Below the pieces are notes generated by a model that saw only the letters and a list, made by a program, of their open reading frames with translations, was not told the origin of the DNA and did not search any database. DNA of 64,000 nucleotides, taken from the NCBI GenBank assembly GCA_012934845.2, contig WNNJ02001360.1:1-64000 (forward strand), given 5' to 3'. The DNA is from Pomphorhynchus laevis. Its lineage: Eukaryota > Acanthocephala > Palaeacanthocephala > Echinorhynchida > Pomphorhynchidae. Positions 45,290 through 57,389 of this stretch are shown here, piece by piece. The number at the start of each line of letters is the position of its first letter. Position 1 is the stretch's first letter. The translations under genes were made by a program, and so were the position numbers.

Positions 45290-45850
45290 ACAATACAAAT
45301 ATCATAAGTATATTAAATTACAACGACTTGTCAACATTTGATAAGTGAAAATCAAATGAGTTGAAAATAATGATTTTTTTATTAGCTTGATACATTTGAG
45401 AACTCTGCTGTATTTAGTCAAATATCAGCTGGAACTGATACCATATAACATAATAATTCCTTCTTAAACCTCATATCTTTAATTAAAAATATTTAATAAT
45501 TTTAACCTATTCAATATAGATGCTTTATACGATAACATTATAACGTCAATTATCTTGCGTTATAATGCTATAGTATTAACTTTTACCTTGAAATGATTGA
45601 TATTGTACAATATCTCTAATATATTAGGTTTAAAGAGGAATTATTGTATTATTTGATATCAGTCTCAGTTGATATTTGACCAAATACAGATAGGCCCCAA
45701 ATCTATCATTCCAATAAAAAATTACCACTCACGTATTATCTAAAATTTCGACAAAATCGCTTTTATCAAAACCAGTTGTGATTTTCAACTCATGTTAATT
45801 TTTACTTATCAAATGTTAACAGATCGTTATAATTTAATAAAATTATGATA
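45290..45850. repeat. Large imperfect inverted repeat (about 200-bp arms)
   Basis: AACATTTGATAAGTGAAAAT with ATGAGTTGAAAAT and GTCAAATATCAGCTGGAACTG on the left (45320-45450) are matched in reverse at 45660-45830. Internal GAGGAATTATTGTATTATTTG pairs with CATAATAATTCCTTCTTAAA. No coding capacity; a foldback element of unknown family. Confidence 0.65.
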
Positions 45851-45854
45851 TGTT

Positions 45855-46580
45855 TGATGTAACAAACAAATTTAAAATATTATTTAAAAAACATTTTAGA
45901 TTAATTTTTAATTTAAAATATTATTTTAAAATATAAGTTATATTTTTAAAAATATTATTTTAAATATTATTTTAAATTATATTTTAAAACTCGCTGTAAA
46001 CGTTAACTAGCATTTTATATATCGTACTTGATGACACTATTTGGAATCGGTAACAATAAGCTACCATAATTAGTTTTCATGCGAGTATCCATACTATTAA
46101 TCTATTTTCAGTATGTTTTTCGACGTTAGACACCAAGAATATTTGCTGTCTCTACATAATTTCAGAAGATATTTATTATGTTAAGGAATTTTGTTTGTAT
46201 TCGCGTTAGCTATTACTTAATATTGATTGTCATTGCTGTCTACACCGATAAAAAGGCAACTTTACTAGCTTGAGGCCACAATTCTTTAAAAAATACAATT
46301 CATTCTGATCACCTATAAAGTAAATTTTCGCAATGCGCACAGTAACATTAACACCACGAAACAGAGTACTTATACGAGTAATGTGATTATTGTATTTTAT
46401 AAATATTAGATTAAATAATATATAAATAATATTTTATGTATGAACATTTTACAATGAAAGTAAAAGGAAACTTGCCAAATGAAAACAAATCAGATTATAT
46501 AAGTGAGTATACGAATATTAAATTATTTATAAATTAAACATAATGATAAATTGTACTTGATTGAATCTGTAAGCTGAAAT
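45855..46580 (+). other. AT-rich region, nothing recognised
   Basis: TTTAAAATATTATTTTAAA-type low complexity at 45870-45990; otherwise nothing supported. Confidence 0.35.
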
Positions 46581-47195
46581 TTTTCTGATTGTGGCACGAT
46601 ATTATCCTCACAGGTATTGATCTTATTTTTGATACAGCAGGACGCTACTAATCAGTCTAGGTGGGTCTCATCAGCTGCTGACCCAGCCTACATTTCACGT
46701 TTCGACCCTTATCTGCTTTCTCCGTGCACTGGTGCTGATCGGATTTAAACTCCGGACGTTTGTATCGCGATTCAACGCTACATCCACTAGGCTGGCTGCT
46801 CCAGTGGTGTAGATATTTGTATACATATATATACATATATGTATATATAGATATGTATATATATGTATATTTATATACATAGATATTTGTATACATAGAT
46901 ATGTATATTTGTATACATATATATGTATATATGTATATTTAGATATACAGAAATGTATATCTACACCACTGGAGCAGCCAGCCTAGTGGATGTAGCATTA
47001 AATCGCGATACAGACGTCCGGAGTTTAAATCCGATCAGCACCAGTGCACGGAGAAAGCAGATAAGGGTCGAAACGTGAAATGTAGGTCTGGGTCAGCAGC
47101 TGATGAGACCCACCCAGACTGATCAGTAGTGTTCTGCTGTATCAAAAATAAGATCAATACCTGTGAGGATAATATCGTGCCACAATCAGAAAAAT
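46581..47195. repeat. 220-250-bp-arm inverted repeat with hammerhead-like boxes and TA-rich spacer
   Basis: The left arm (46581-46830) and right arm (46950-47195) are almost perfectly complementary, from CTGATTGTGGCACGATATTA inward to CCAGTGGTGTAGATAT. The 120-bp spacer is a (TATA, GTATAC) microsatellite. Each arm contains GTCGAAACGTG and CTGATGAGACCC. The sequence is clearly less AT-rich than its surroundings. The minus-strand frames here are shadows. Confidence 0.85.
47060..47125 (+). ncRNA. Candidate type II-order hammerhead (also inverted at about 46655-46715)
   Basis: GGGTC (47065-47069) and GAAA (47070-47073) are followed by ACGT-GAA-ATGT, a four-pair hairpin, then A as possible cleavage base. 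GGTCTGGGTCAGCAG, CTGATGA (47100-47106) and GACCC follow; GGGTC and GACCC pair perfectly as stem II. The order GAAA, stem III, stem I, CTGATGA is that of type II hammerheads. Weak point: stem I (CTG-GGT-CAG) is short and not flush with the core. Confidence 0.45.
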
Positions 47196-47204
47196 AATGA
47201 TAAA

Positions 47205-47600
47205 TAAAATAAAAAATAATTAAATAATAAATAATTGTTATATAAGATTTTATATAATTTATATCAAATTAAAATTTATATTAAAAGCCATTTTTTATGA
47301 AATTATTATGAATTGACTAATAAATAACATACGATGTATCCGAATATGGATTATAGGTTATCAGGTGGAACTGCTATGTTATCAGCTTCAGCCCCTATTC
47401 CTCGACTCAACATAGGAGCGGTGCCAAATACACGCTAATGACGTATTTCCTCTGATGAAATTTAATATAATTTATATCAAGTTTAAATGAAACAATGAAA
47501 TTTAAAATAAAAGTCATTTTTATGAATTGACTAATAAATAACAAATGATGTATCAGAATAAAGATCAGAAGTCATCAAGGAGGAATTGCTATGTTAGATG
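47205..47600 (-). repeat. Two adjacent solo PLE-A 3' ends
   Basis: 47205-47465 carries the UTR with a mutated pseudoknot (GGCACC, CTCCTATG on the minus strand). A second minus-strand piece, 47470-47600, restarts at TAATTTATATCAAG and runs to TCATCAAGGAGGAATTGCTA. The second is nested against the first in head-to-tail order. Confidence 0.7.
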
Positions 47601-47604
47601 TAAA

Positions 47605-48345
47605 TCTTAAGATGATATTTTAGATGTAAATGCTAAAAATTCAATAAAACAACGCTATAAATTATCTCAAAAATGTATCATATTGATTTATCGGCTACTT
47701 CTCTACTCAAAGGTGGAGCAGTCACTCGCAATCACACAAGCAATGTCTTCAATATTATACAAAAACTTTAATGCTATATTATACATATACGATGGTAGTG
47801 CTCTGGCAGCAGTCATACAATCGAGCAAAAATTATATTATATATGAATATTTGGTCGACTGCGACTATTCAATGCATAGTTAATTGATTTGTAAAATAGA
47901 ACTACGTACAAATCGAGGTAAGTCAACTCTGTGCTATAGCGTTGTAAAGCAATTCACATTGACTTACACAAACTGATCAATAACAAATAAAAATGGATAG
48001 GGAGTAACCCCATTTGCACGAGCAAACTTTCCCAGGAAGCTGTGTATGTCAGCAATAAATTATATATAGAATTAATAGCTAACATGAATTTTCGAATTCT
48101 AAAAAGACCAAAATAAATTTAGGTCTATTTACTGTAACAAAGCATTCAATCAAATATAGTGGAAATGTAAATAAAAATGAAAATGATTTGATACATTTTA
48201 AATTGAAGATATACTAGCTACAGGTACAGTGGTAATAATTTATATCCTGTGTTGTGTCAACAAAAATTACGGAGAACAGTAATTCATTATACTACTATGA
48301 TACTGTCATATGGCATAGTAATGTCATACCATTATGATACTATCA
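47605..48345 (+). other. Region without supported gene
   Basis: A 66-codon frame at 47683-47883 has no recognisable motif. Near 48285-48345, TACTACTATGATACTGTCATA-like words repeat three times. Confidence 0.35.
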
Positions 48346-48349
48346 CATT

Positions 48350-49035
48350 GAGTTATTCCTGATGACTTATAATCCCTATTCTGATACATCATATGTTATT
48401 TATTAGTCAATTCATAAAAATTGACTTTTATTTAAATTTCAATCTTAAATTGTAACTTTATAATTATAAATTATATAACATTATGTAATAATTTATTATT
48501 TATAATTATTTTTTATTTAATTGTATTTTTTATTTAACATCCTTTTATATCGACAAATAATATAAAACACGTACGCTCAGTTAGCTGATCTAAATTATTT
48601 ATTAGTCAATTCTAAAAATTTATTTTTATTTTATAATAATTTATTATTTATTATTTAAATATTTATTTAACATTATTTTTAATTTATAAATAGTATAAAA
48701 TACGTAGGTCCAGTTAGCTGATCTTAATTATTAGTCAATTTATAAAACTTGATTTTTATTTCAAAAGTAAATTTTAATTTTAAATTTATATAAATATAAA
48801 TTATATAAAATCTTATAGAATACTTTTTTTATTATTTATAATTGTTTATTAGTAAATTAATGAAAATTGATTTTTATTTTAAAATTTAATTTTAAATTTT
48901 AACTTTATAGATAAATTATAACAAATTTATAATTCTTTATTTTTAATTTATATGTAGTAATTTATTTTTAATTCAAATCTTATGGAAATTACTATTTAAT
49001 TTAAATACGTAGATTAAGTTAGCTGACCTAATTCA
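48350..49035 (+). repeat. Three tandem PLE-A 3' ends
   Basis: The terminal motif (GT)AG..CAGTTAGCTGA(T/C)C recurs at 48593, 48722 and 49032, each time followed at once by a TTATTAGTCAATT restart, so the repeated part is the last 130-310 bp of the element. No coding sequence is included. Confidence 0.75.
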
Positions 49036-49039
49036 TTAT

Positions 49040-50425
49040 ACCTTCTTATGCTAACAAAGTAGAAATGCATATGCATAAAGTAGAGAATTATAACGCATTA
49101 TAGCTATATGTTACCTAGTTGGAGATATATAAATAACAATCTAACCATTTATTCGTCGGTAAAAAATATTGACTAAACTATCCAGGTAGATGACTAGTAT
49201 TTGTGAAGTTTAAGAAAACATATATGATACTTACACAATGTAAGATTGGTTTTAGAGCATGATGCTAGTAGGTAAATCCAGGCGAAACTATATATTTATA
49301 GGCTCGCGTTTGTCGACATAAAAACGCATGTAGAGAAAAGTACAACTATCTATCACACTCCTCCTTAACAAGCATTACATGATTGAGTCATATAAATAAT
49401 ATAATTATTGAGTATAAAACGTTAGCGTATGGCTAAACAAAAGCTTGAAAGCTTGTATATTTCGATTTTTTTGTTTCGCCATCTAACAATTTCTGCTTAT
49501 TTTTATGTTATGGGGCATGTTTAAAGTTAATTGTTCTCACTTCTAAAACATTACGGGAGTATTGATAATTGTGGAATCATTTTAACAAGCGTGGTAACGA
49601 AAAATGAGAAGGTGAGCGAAATTCCGGTCAAAATGAACCGAATTAGACGAATTCATAGAAACAGAAAATATTACTTATTCTAATTTTACGGTTCCCCATT
49701 AACAGGCTACAATTGATAAGTAAAAATACAAGTGAAAATATAAATAGATGCAGCGTAACTTAGGTTTTAACAAAATGATATAAAAACGAACCCAAACACG
49801 GTATGTAAATAATAATAGTAAAATACTCATCATTTGATTACTAATTATTAATGCAAAAGCAACAGTCCTTTTATTACCGTTTTTCTATTAACATGATACT
49901 TTAGCTGCAAGGTCAAAGAATAGAGAAGCAGAATCGTAAATCTCCAATATATGGCAAAAATATCAATCACAATCATAAGCTATTATCAGCGTCGACACTC
50001 ATGGTTTAATTCTGCATTCGCTTTCACCTGTACAAACTTCCGCAATTCGGACCACCAGCAGAATTTCTAAGCCAAATTTGAGAAAATAATGCGTAAAGAT
50101 AGAAACTGTGATGCAATTTACCGCCGACTTTGAGATGACGTACTTTGAGAAAAATAATGTAAAACATTAATACACATTAACAAATGTATTATTTTAGCAC
50201 AGGTACGGTGCGCTTTGTCAAGAAACAATATGACTAACTGTCTTCTTTTTGCGCTAACCTGTTGTTGTCTTTATAGTAAATGAAGAACTTGAAGAATGTA
50301 TATGTAATTATATGATATATAGTTAAAAAAGCACAGGTAATATATTATATATTATAATATAATATATTTTCAAAAATTATTCAGACATTATATATGTGAC
50401 TAATATCTCAAAAGATATTTCAAAC
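49040..50425 (+). other. Region without supported gene
   Basis: Moderately AT-rich with no long frame. I see no element. Confidence 0.4.
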
Positions 50426-50428
50426 AAT

Positions 50429-50672
50429 ATATATAAGAATTAAGCTAGTGTAAAAATACAAGCAATACTATTACGTTTCGGCCTAAACCTTCACCAGATA
50501 ATTGTAATAAGTTAATTGCAAGTTTAGATACTTAAGCTTAGATAGGCAAGTTTAGATAGTTGAGCTTAACTATCTAAACTTGCAATTAACTCATTACAAT
50601 CATCTGACGAAGACGTAGGCCGCAACGTAATAATATTGCTTGTATTTTTACACTAGCTTAATTCTTATATAT
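50429..50672. repeat. Inverted repeat (about 110-bp arms) with CTGACGAAG-GAAACGT box
   Basis: TAAGAATTAAGCTAGTGTAA (50434) mirrors 50645-50668. Boxes: minus-strand CTGGTGAAGG, TTTA, GGCCGAAACG and plus-strand CTGACGAAGACGTAGGCCGC. The first keeps GG/CC pairing and an intact GAAA; the second is altered. Confidence 0.65.
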
Positions 50673-50679
50673 TAATATA

Positions 50680-51705
50680 TAAACGAATACAAGAGATTAT
50701 ATTTAGAGATTATATCTTTTGAACCGTTGCTTGAGATTATTGTTCTAATCGGATTCAACATTATTTCAAGTTTGAAATTAATTTGAAATTTGATATATGT
50801 AGTCATTATCTGCTGTTGAAGATCTCTGAAGGACGCTTAAATGAATAAAATTTGACATAAATGTCTTACGAATTATTCAAAATAAGTACCTCTTTATGTA
50901 GACGTTTTGCCTTTACAAGAAAGGTTTCTTCAGTATTGAAAGTATTTATATTCTATAGCCCAGTAAAGTCAGTCACTGACTGACTATAAGTCATTGGCTA
51001 TTGTAAAAATGTGTGCTTTAGATGAAAAAATATCAACTAAAATTCGACTAATAATTGTTTTAAATAAACAATGTTTATCTACTCGATTTATAAAATCCCT
51101 TCCCATTTACAATTTTGCAACAATTTTTTATTTATGGTGAGTAATTTAAACATTTTAATTCCATATTAAAACAAAAATGTCAAATAAAAACACTAATTAA
51201 AAATGTTAATTATAATGTTAATAAAAATATCATCGCTTTAATTAGGTTTTGTTAGTGGGTAAAACATTTTAATTTATTATAATTACGTTGTTGGGACAAA
51301 GTTTGCTTAATATGGCAGCAAATATAGTGATAATCTTATTGTTATGATATCTCTGTTAAAAACTAAGCCAATAAAAAATTTCATAATAACATAACTAAAT
51401 ATGCATTTATAATACAAAGTCGATTTCGGCTTTTGTGAAAATGTTCAATTTTAATGTAACACATTAGTTTGAGAATAAACAGTTCTCTCACAGTGGTTAA
51501 GAGGAAATTTCCGCTATTGCAAAATTTGACTAAAATTTTTAATAAATTTATCCTACTTATGTGTTCAGTTAAATACATAATATAAATTTAATTACAAATC
51601 ATTATTCCATAATTTTAATGCAAATTAAATCCTTTCTTATATTTGTAGAACTATAATATTTTAATTTTTATTTGGATACATTGAAAATTATAAATAATTG
51701 ATAAT
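50680..51705 (+). other. Region with one single-armed CTGAAGAA box
   Basis: The minus strand at 50935-50898 reads CTGAAGAAACCTTT, CTTGT, AAAGG and CAAAACGTC: stem preserved, GAAA altered. Otherwise AT-rich and without genes. Confidence 0.4.
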
Positions 51706-51710
51706 AAATG

Positions 51711-52912
51711 ATCCATTATTGATAAATAATTATTGGAGCTGGATCAAAGGAAAGAAGAAATTATTTTTGATATTTCGCTAACTTCTCTTAGCATCTTCGG
51801 AAAATTACAATGTTATTTTTAATGTACATGCCTTTGTAAAAAAGTTCAAAACGATCGCCACCATTTTCTTTGAGCAGGTACTGCTGTTATTAGCGATAAT
51901 CAGCTGCTTTAAATGTTGTTTGAATTTTTGATACGATTTCGGCAACTTTTGAAGGTACACAAAACGCAATAAAAAATGATGATTCAAAATAGTTTAGAAA
52001 CAAAACAAAAATAAAAACCATAATATTTTCATTAAAAAAAAATTTGAAAATATTAGAAAAAATATAAAAATAGTAATTAAAAGTACTAGACAAATTAAAT
52101 AAAGTATAAAAATAAAATAGAGAAGATTATTAAAACAAAAGAATTGTTTACAACATATTTACAAAATATTTAAAGTTACGTCATATTTATTATTCGGCAT
52201 ACTAATATTGGAGTTTTTATGAATGTAATAAGCCTCAAGAATTTTTCTATTCAAACAATTGGTTTCTTTTTCTAAAACAACAGTATTATCATGGTCAATA
52301 TTGTAATTTAAATTTAAACTAATGTCTACAATAGCAAAATAATATCTAATAATACTGTTGTTTTAGCAAAAGGAACCAATTGTCTAGATAGAAAAATTCT
52401 TGAGGCTTATTACATACACAAAAACTCCAGTATTATTATGCCGAATAATAAACCTGACGTAACTTTTAATATTTTGTAAATATGTTGTAAACGATTCTTT
52501 TGTTTAAATAATCTTTTCTATTTTTAGTTTTATACTTTATTTAATTTTTCTAGTACTTTTAATTATTATTTTTTTAATTTTTTCAAATTATTATTTTTTT
52601 GAATGAAAATATTATTGTAATTATTTTTGTTTTGTTTCTAAACTATTTTGAATCATCATTTTTTATTGTGTTTTGTGTACCTTCAAAAGTTGCCGAAATC
52701 GTGTCAAAAATTCAAACAACCGTGAAAGCAGCTTGTTATCGCTATCAACATCAGCATCTGCCCAAAGCAAATGGCGGTGATCGTTTTTGCGATCGCCGCC
52801 ATTGTTAACAATAAACATTGTTATTTTCTGAAGATGCTAACAGAGGTAAGCGAAATATCAATAAAAAATTCCCTCTTTTCTTTGATCCAGCTCCAATAAT
52901 TCTAAATTGAAA
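51711..52912. mobile_element. PLE-B inverted pair (about 560-600-bp arms)
   Basis: The two arms, 51711-52312 and 52350-52912, are inverted copies of one 3' region. On the plus strand of the right arm a short coding tail reads CLDRKILEAYYIHKNSSIIM to FNIL and a stop (about 52350-52482), resembling the C-terminal R..EA..I of endonuclease-bearing PLEs. About 400 bp of UTR then ends in CTGAAGATGCTAAC, AGAG and GTAAGCGAAATATC (52828-52860). GCTAAC pairs with GTTAGC in other copies. Confidence 0.75.
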
Positions 52913-52914
52913 AT

Positions 52915-54220
52915 CATCTAGACTTTCAATCTATTAGCATTTCAAGCATTAAATTAGTAATAGTTTAAAAAGTCTGAGTTGTACCAACAGCATTGGTACA
53001 CTCGTATTCTTCTCAAGAGAATAACCTTGAAACAAGGTCAAATGATGCTTAAAGTTCCTTAGTTCTGTATTATCTTATGAGTGGTCACGAATGGATCATT
53101 TACAGGGTATCACAGTTTTTATTGTCAATATAATCCCACTATTGGAGGAAAATTGTGATGTGTTGAATTTTAAGTGACCTATAATTAATCTTGATTACGA
53201 ACTATCATTTATTCATCAACTGTATGTTACGTATTATAAATAAATTAATTGTTGGTGTGAAATATTATTATCTTCCTACTAAGTGTTTTTAATTAAATGT
53301 ATGCTTTGCATAAATAGTTAGCAAATCGTGTTCAACGGGATAGCGAAGATTTAAAGAAACTCAGAGAAAGAACACGGAGTTTAATCGCCTAATGATGTTC
53401 TTTTGAATTATCAAGGAACAGCTTAAAATAATTCTTGTCTGATAAATGTTAAAAAAAGCATATTTTAAAATTAAAAAGCTTATCTGAGCAATACTATTGT
53501 TACAATTGTATTAAATCAAAAATTCTTAAAACAATGCCGTATTTGTAGTAAATCAAAGGAAAATACAAATGAATATAAATGGGATAAAACCATTGAGCCA
53601 AATAAAAACAATAATACGAATATAATTTAAAGATAAAGTTTTATGAAAATTTATTTTTAAAAATTCGAATAATAAAATCCAACTATTTATGATTTAAACT
53701 TTAATATTAGAATTTAGTTTATAATGACATTAATTGACTATTTATTTATTCGTATTGTGATATTGCTGTACTATTCACATATACTATTCACATATACATG
53801 TACTATTCACATATATTATAACTTCAAATGATAAAACAAACATATTTGTACCCTTATGTGATTGACAATTATCAACGCGCTCTGCACGCACGACTATTTA
53901 TCCAGCTACTATAATTTTCTAGTTCTGTAAAATTATTCATTTTTAGGAATACCTTTACACTAATTCCTTTAACGGATGTTTTCATATATTTGTAATTTCA
54001 CAAAACTCTGGTATCAGGGAATATGAATCTTTAAATTTGAGAGCGAATAATGGCTTGAATTTGAATCTACAATTCTAAATATATGAAAGCCATCAAAAGA
54101 TTTCAATGCGAATTGACTGAGCGAGTTTCTTGAGAAATTACAAATATATGAAAGCATATATTAAATGATCACCGATAAAATTAGAAACAATTATCACAAG
54201 TTACTATTCTATAATGAATA
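52915..54220 (+). other. Region without supported gene
   Basis: AT-rich; CACATATACTATTCA-type words repeat at 53776-53815. Nothing else. Confidence 0.4.
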
Positions 54221-54224
54221 AATC

Positions 54225-55720
54225 AGATATTAAAACTATATCTATATTATATAATACCTATTATATTAGAATATAAAATTACATAAAATCCAATAAAACC
54301 TAGATTCAGATGTTGTGCTTTTAAATGTACATTAAAACCCCTTTCTTTATAAACGGGTTTTAAACTCTTTTCTGTTCATATGAATAAAATATTTAAAGTA
54401 ATTAAATCACACTTCAAAAAATATTGTAGGATAATCGAAATTAATACTGATATAAAGCACTATTTCAGTATTAATTCTACAAAAGAATTTTTAGAACACA
54501 TAAAAGGAATAAATATTCAGAACATAAATACGTACGATTTTAGTACGCTTTATACAAATCTGGATTTAGCAGATATTAAAGATGCATTAGAAAAATTGAT
54601 TAATCTTATATTCGGAAAAAGATATACATATATATGTTATAATAACTATGGCGCATATCTAGCAAAAATTAAACCATAAAGTAAATATAAATATATGGAT
54701 AAAATTGAATTAATAGAATCCTCAAATATTTTGATAAATCAAAATTTTTTAAAGGTAGGGACATCTATATTTAGACAAATTAAAGGCGTTTCAATTGAAG
54801 GTAATAGTAGCCCAATTATAGCTGATTTAATTTTAAGCTTTATAGAATATGAAATTGCCCATAACTGGGTAAAAAATCTATACTATATAAAGATATAAAA
54901 TATGTTTCGATACATTGATGATATATGTATTTAACTCTAATAATTTTTATTCAACAAACGAACAAATTTATCTAGGTATCTATATTCTTAATAAAACCAA
55001 TATTAATGATAAAGAAGGTGTATATCTAGATATGAACATTAAATTAACATCAATTAAAACTACTTTTAATTTATATCGTAAAGATGACATATTTAAATTT
55101 ACAAGAAACATATTTTTGTATGAGCATTCATGCATACCATATAATATAAAATATAATACTTTAAATAATGAAATTTTAAGAATTGCAACAATTTGTAGCG
55201 ATATTCGTTTTCTTCAAATCATTTAAATAATTTAATAGATGCATATTTTAAACTAGGTTACTATAAAAATACCATCAAACAGAAAATAGTAAAATATGTA
55301 AATAGACAGAATAATATTAAAAATAAATTTAAAATCTTAAGCGGGAAATTTTTATGGATAATAAACAATATGCTTTGTATTAGAATAAGCTACTAGAAAA
55401 TCAAATTTCATCAGATTAAATTTGATGATGTGTTGGGTCGAGGAATAATGGCCGAAAACTGATATGTTTGGTTTCTGTAGCCCCATTCGCATTTTGTTTT
55501 TGAGTTTTGAACTGTTTGTTAATTTTTGGGTATAAGCTAAAAATTACGGAATAGCCGCAAATGGTTTTACTGCTTATAAAATATACCAGCTCAAAAAAGT
55601 CGAATCTGTTTAAACTATTTTGATTGGTTTCAATTTGTTTCTGCATTTTTAATTGTTTCCTATTTTTTGGGTGCAAGTCAATCAATTGTGTATTTATAAC
55701 ATCAGCATCAAATTCATATA
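54225..55720 (+). mobile_element. PLE-A subfamily copy, 5'-truncated
   Basis: It starts at the NPIKPRFICSAFKCT-equivalent region and reads through INTYDFSTLYTNLDLADIK (54520-54600), IRQIKGVSIEGNSSPIIADL-like sequence and a YIDD-equivalent with a frame change (54915), to the C-terminus near 55365. The 3' UTR (55370-55720) matches the 15.6-kb copy, not the 20-kb copy, and includes two diverged tandem units with GTTTTTGAGTTTTGAACTG. At least four breaks. Confidence 0.82.
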
Positions 55721-55729
55721 TTTAACATT

Positions 55730-56190
55730 TATGTTAGTTTTTTGAAAATAATACTACCTTTATAATTTTTGGATCGTTTGGTAGAAATTATAATCTTTGC
55801 ATTCATAAAAAATAAATATCAACATGAATGAATTCGCTTATTTGTTAAATACGAAAGATTTGTCTTCAACCATCATCGCTGCTAGCATCACAGTATTTTA
55901 CGGTGAAGTATTTTGATTTTAATTATTGTTACGGGTTTTACAAGCTAATACAAGCCAGAATTTGTTATGACAGTTAAAACTAATGCTTTAAAATTCATTA
56001 GTTGCGTTAATAAAAATAATTTTTTATAATTTTTTACATTTTTTATACTTTTTTTAAAATTACAGGTAAAAGGTTCTCTCAAATTGGCCTATTAAATAAT
56101 TAATATTTATTAAATCTTGACAAAAGACAGAATAAAGAATTTGTGACGGATGTAAAGTATTTTCAGTGTTGGTTTTGAATAAATCTTTTG
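55730..56190 (+). other. Region without supported gene
   Basis: AT-rich, nothing recognised. Confidence 0.35.
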
Positions 56191-56194
56191 TTTA

Positions 56195-57140
56195 AATAGT
56201 TGATACTGATCCATTATTGATAAATAATTATTGGAGCTGGACCAAAGGAAATAAATTATTTTTGATATTTCGCTAACTTCTCCTAGCATCTTCAGAAACT
56301 TACAATGTTTTTTAAAATGTACATGCTTATATAAAAAAGTTGAAAATGATCACCGCCATTTGCTTTGTGCAGGTGCGGCTACTGTTAGCGATAACCAGCT
56401 GCTTTCACTGTTGTCTGATGAAATATAGGCGATAAAATATGTGTATCAAACAGGCTAACCATTATAGACTAGATTAAAACGACACAAATACACACCCAAA
56501 AAGGGCCTAAGTAGCGCTATTGTAGACTATAGTTAACAAATTGGTTAACTATGGTTAAGCAATTGTGTATTCAACTGGTTAACCATATTTAACCCATTGT
56601 AGACCATATGTAAACCTATTGTTTAAATAGAAAAATTCTTAAGGTTTATAACATTCATAAAAACTCCAATATTATTATGCCAAATAATAAATCTGATGTA
56701 ACTTTAAATATTTTGTAAATATGTTGTAAACGATTCTTTTGTTTAAATAATCTTTTATATTTTATATTATACTTTATTTAGTTTTTCTAGTACTTTTAAT
56801 TATTATTTTTATATTATTCTCATTTTTTAAATTATTTATTTTGAATGAAAATATTATAGTAATTATTTTTGTTTCTAAACTATTTTGAATCATCATTTTT
56901 TATTGTGTTTTGTGTACCTTCAAAAGTTGCCGAAATCGTGTCAAAAATTCAAGCAACAGTGAAAGCAGCTTGTTATCGCTAGCAACATCAGCATCTGCCC
57001 AAAGCAAATGGCGGTGATCGTTTTGAACTTTTTAATATAATGATGTACATTTTAAAAAACATTAATAGTTTTTTTACTTTAATAATTCATTAAAAAACAT
57101 TAATTTTCTGAAGATGCTAACAGTAGTTAGCAGTTTCAGT
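56195..57140. mobile_element. Second PLE-B inverted pair, more diverged
   Basis: Left arm 56195-56425 and right arm 56620-57140 repeat the 51.7-52.9 kb arrangement. The coding tail persists as KNSNIIMPNNKSDVTLNIL at about 56655-56717. The UTR ends in CTGAAGATGCTAACAGTAGT. Between the arms, GTTAACTATGGTTAAG-like words repeat (56525-56625). Confidence 0.65.
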
Positions 57141-57389
57141 TTTTAATTTTCAAAGTGGGTAGTTTGTAATTTTCGTGTCGGCGACTTCAAAGTGATTTTA
57201 TATTTGGTGTTGTTGCATTTTCGTTTGCTGGATTGCCTACTCCAAAGTGTGTATATTCTGCTGCTGGTACGGTAAGTAGGATTTGTTTATTATTCTTTTT
57301 TCTTCAAGTTTAGTTTTTTTGAATTATTATTTATTAACTAACACTTGAGGGGTTCCCGCAAATAGGCCCATGATTATATTAAAGTTATT

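Noticed and set aside
47683-47883. 66-codon frame as a gene
   Set aside because: No motif, no splice context and typical chance length for this region.
55416-55685. 89-codon minus-strand frame with KxxKQLKMQKQ-type repeats
   Set aside because: It is antisense to the 3' UTR of a PLE-A copy and reflects the tandem units there.
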